Origin: an uncultured Lachnospira sp.
Lineage (GTDB): Bacteria > Bacillota > Clostridia > Lachnospirales > Lachnospiraceae
Direction of reading: 5' to 3'
DNA length: 64,000 nucleotides
Assembly: GCA_944381165.1 (NCBI GenBank)
Contig: CALWKC010000010.1
Coordinates: 1-64,000, forward strand
Under the pieces are notes generated by a model. It did no database searches, had not been told where the DNA came from, and saw only the letters and a list, made by a program, of their open reading frames with translations. How positions within the stretch are numbered: the stretch's first letter is position 1; the number at the start of each line of letters is the position of its first letter. Positions 62,132 through 64,000 of this stretch are shown piece after piece. The translations under genes were made by a program, and so were the position numbers.

Positions 62132-64000
62132 CTGACTTTGTAATAACCTTTTTTACTGGTCTTGTCACATTCAAGAATCCTCGCAAGCACTTCATTATTC
62201 TTTGCCTTTTGAAATTGTCTATCAGTTAATCCAGTTTCCTTTAAAAGCGTTTGTATCTTATACTCTGTGCCTTGTTGTAACTGTTCTCTCCAACTAATAA
62301 TTTTCTGTACATTAGTCATTTTCTTTCCGTTAGGTGGTTTTCTATCTTTAACCTTTTCAATTTTCAATTCTTCTGGTGTATCTTCATACTCAAATACTGT
62401 TCCATATGGTTTATATCTATCTTCTATCATTGAGGACAATTCTTTATACAAAGCATCATCTGTATTATAAAAAGTCCATATATGAACATTCTCCGTATTT
62501 GCATAGTTCCTGATTGCCAATCTGAAGATGTTCTGTTCAAAATCAGCAAGCATACATCTAAGCATTATCTTTGTAATGATATATTCATACTGCTTTTGAT
62601 GATTTTTGCTAATCAAGTCAAAAAATTGTAGTGATTCTTCCTCTGTCATATTGGATAGTTCTCTATATACTTCTATATGACAACTACAATATATAAAGAA
62701 ATATGCCATGTTCGGAAAACGATTCATTCCCACATGAGCCATACAACATAAATCCTTGAAATCATTAAATCCTTTGAGATTCCCAAAATATCCTATATTC
62801 TTAAAATCCTTTTGAAACCTTCGCAACAAATCGCTATATACAACAACTAAAATATCTCGTTGCTTACCTATCCCGTGTTTCAACTTTTGTTTCAGGTACT
62901 TAATAATTGCATTCGTTGTAGCAATAGATGTCTTTGTACCTTTACACAAAACATTCTTACTTGTGGACATTTTTACATTAGTAATTCTCATATTTAGCTG
63001 CTTATTATACTTTTCCCCACTAAGTACCTCTACATAATCTAAATCGTAACGTGGGTCTATATCTGCTGTTGCATCAAATACAAAAAACTTTTTATCTTTT
63101 CCTAAATAAAAATATTCCCTATTATCCAAAACCATCATAAAGCAACGCTCATAATTTCCATGTTTCTTTTTAACAGAATTAAATATTGCTCCTTCTTGTG
63201 CTATCTTTTGCAAACACAACATATCTTTCCATATGCCATTATATTGCTTTGATAGTGATTCCATATTTTCTACAATGACCTTGAATAATAAATCATCATT
63301 TGGTGTAATGCTGGAATATCTTTCATCTTTCCAATATATTGTCACATTTGAATCTTTCGATATTTTCTCTTTCTCGTCCATCTGGTCTAATAATCTGTCT
63401 TTAAAGGCTTTGAACTCTCTTATAACAAACTCTTTGTCTTTTACTTCATCAGATAGACCTTCATATAAAGCCGATTCTATTTTTGTAAGATTGACACTAT
63501 TTATACTGACAGTTTCAAAGAATTGTGGACACTCATCAAAAATAACAATATCCCTCTTCATTGGTTTGCTATTGTATGTAAACGAAAATAATTGTTTCCT
63601 TGTACTCTCAGCCAACATAAAATATCTTTGTGTCGATAATAAAACTATTGGTCTGTAATGTTGCTTAATTAACTGTTCCTTGAATGGTTCGTCAGACCTT
63701 AATACAATCACATTCTTTTCAAATTCCTTATAGTGATTTTCTAATATTCCCCATCCTTCTAAGACTTCACCCCAACTCTTTTCAACATCTGCCCTGTTTT
63801 TATTGCTATTAGACAGCTCCTCTAATCTTTTGATTGAATCAGTAACAACTACTAACCCTTGAGGTTCGTGCCGTCCCATAAAGAAAAAGTCTCCGATGCA
63901 GCAATGTATAAATGTATGAATAAATGTTGACTTTCCGATTCCGCATCTAGGACTAAAACAAGTTACTTTGTTTGTGTCTCTGTTATTGGTTACAGTCTCA
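62128..64000 (-). CDS. P-loop ATPase/helicase-like protein, 5' end beyond the window
   Basis: The frame is open to the window edge: the 41 codons before the ATG at 63879 contain CFSPRCGIGKSTFIHTFIHC, a Walker A motif (GIGKST), so the real start lies beyond 64000. A Walker B with DEC follows (RDIVIFDECPQFFE), as does a RPIVLLSTQRYFML step typical of superfamily 1/2 helicase folds. The rest (about 450 residues) is not recognised. The C-terminal 60 residues (ETGLTDRQFQKAKNNEVL) could be a winged helix. It may be the element's replication helicase or primase-associated ATPase. At least 624 residues are visible. Confidence 0.7.
   Translation of the reverse strand, partial: ETVTNNRDTNKVTCFSPRCGIGKSTFIHTFIHCCIGDFFFMGRHEPQGLVVVTDSIKRLEELSNSNKNRADVEKSWGEVLEGWGILENHYKEFEKNVIVLRSDEPFKEQLIKQHYRPIVLLSTQRYFMLAESTRKQLFSFTYNSKPMKRDIVIFDECPQFFETVSINSVNLTKIESALYEGLSDEVKDKEFVIREFKAFKDRLLDQMDEKEKISKDSNVTIYWKDERYSSITPNDDLLFKVIVENMESLSKQYNGIWKDMLCLQKIAQEGAIFNSVKKKHGNYERCFMMVLDNREYFYLGKDKKFFVFDATADIDPRYDLDYVEVLSGEKYNKQLNMRITNVKMSTSKNVLCKGTKTSIATTNAIIKYLKQKLKHGIGKQRDILVVVYSDLLRRFQKDFKNIGYFGNLKGFNDFKDLCCMAHVGMNRFPNMAYFFIYCSCHIEVYRELSNMTEEESLQFFDLISKNHQKQYEYIITKIMLRCMLADFEQNIFRLAIRNYANTENVHIWTFYNTDDALYKELSSMIEDRYKPYGTVFEYEDTPEELKIEKVKDRKPPNGKKMTNVQKIISWREQLQQGTEYKIQTLLKETGLTDRQFQKAKNNEVLARILECDKTSKKGYYKVS

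Noticed and set aside
44186..64000. Conjugative Tn916-like element
   Set aside because: The integrase and excisionase are Tn916-type, but no relaxase, coupling protein or mating-channel gene is visible, and a tape measure is present, so a phage-like element is preferred. The rest lies outside the window.

Overview
The window looks like the chromosome of a motile, spore-forming Clostridia member, most plausibly a Lachnospiraceae (Roseburia/Agathobacter/Lachnospira type). This is inferred from short flagellins, sigma-28-type flagellar promoters, the FliW/CsrA pair, a B. subtilis-like mbl-flhO-flhP block, SpoIIID, an S-box ahead of metK and low GC. No rRNA, tRNA or CRISPR array was seen.

Layout. 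(1) 1-10.9 kb is a surface/flagellar glycan-modification island: IS91-type transposase debris, a CatB-like acetyltransferase and a TylF-type methyltransferase behind a sigma-28-like promoter, a LicD gene flanked by remnants of an Rpn-type nuclease gene, and a five-gene operon (LicD, cytidylyltransferase-oxidoreductase fusion, two xylose-isomerase-like TIM barrels, oxidoreductase-GDPD fusion) that ends in a truncated third LicD. (2) 10.9-29.6 kb is a late flagellar locus read leftward: mbl, flgF/flgG (flhO/flhP), a FlgJ-like rod protein, recD2, comF, a YvyF-like protein, flgM, flgN, two flgK, flgL, fliW, csrA, flaG, fliD, fliS, a FliT-like gene and two near-identical flagellins. Five sigma-28-type boxes lie in it. 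(3) 29.6-44 kb is housekeeping: a CmpB-type membrane protein, metK with SAM riboswitch, an HD-GYP protein, spoIIID, mgtE with a long leader, MATE, RecQ, a TrpB2-type synthase, a metallo-hydrolase/HD pair and a low-molecular-weight tyrosine phosphatase. A 130-nt three-hairpin repeat occurs in two full copies and one partial copy. (4) 44.1 kb to the right edge is a mobile element, all on the minus strand and AT-rich: a Tn916-type integrase and excisionase, a two-TM membrane protein, a 2251-residue tape measure protein, two small HTH proteins, a giant protein with the signatures of the QDE-1/YonO two-barrel RNA polymerases, a ParB-like protein, a ClpX and a P-loop ATPase cut by the window end. 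It is best read as part of a large temperate phage or phage-like element.

The most exciting item is the single-chain RNA polymerase at 55-58.5 kb. It shows the eukaryotic-RdRP-type motifs DG.G, QIR..YFKG, LRSPHLS and DWDGD. Second is the LicD/CDP/oxidoreductase/GDPD operon, which predicts an uncharacterised CDP-activated alcohol made next to, and perhaps put on, flagellin. Third is the sigma-28-type promoter in front of the methyltransferase/acetyltransferase pair, which ties those decorating enzymes to the flagellar regulon.
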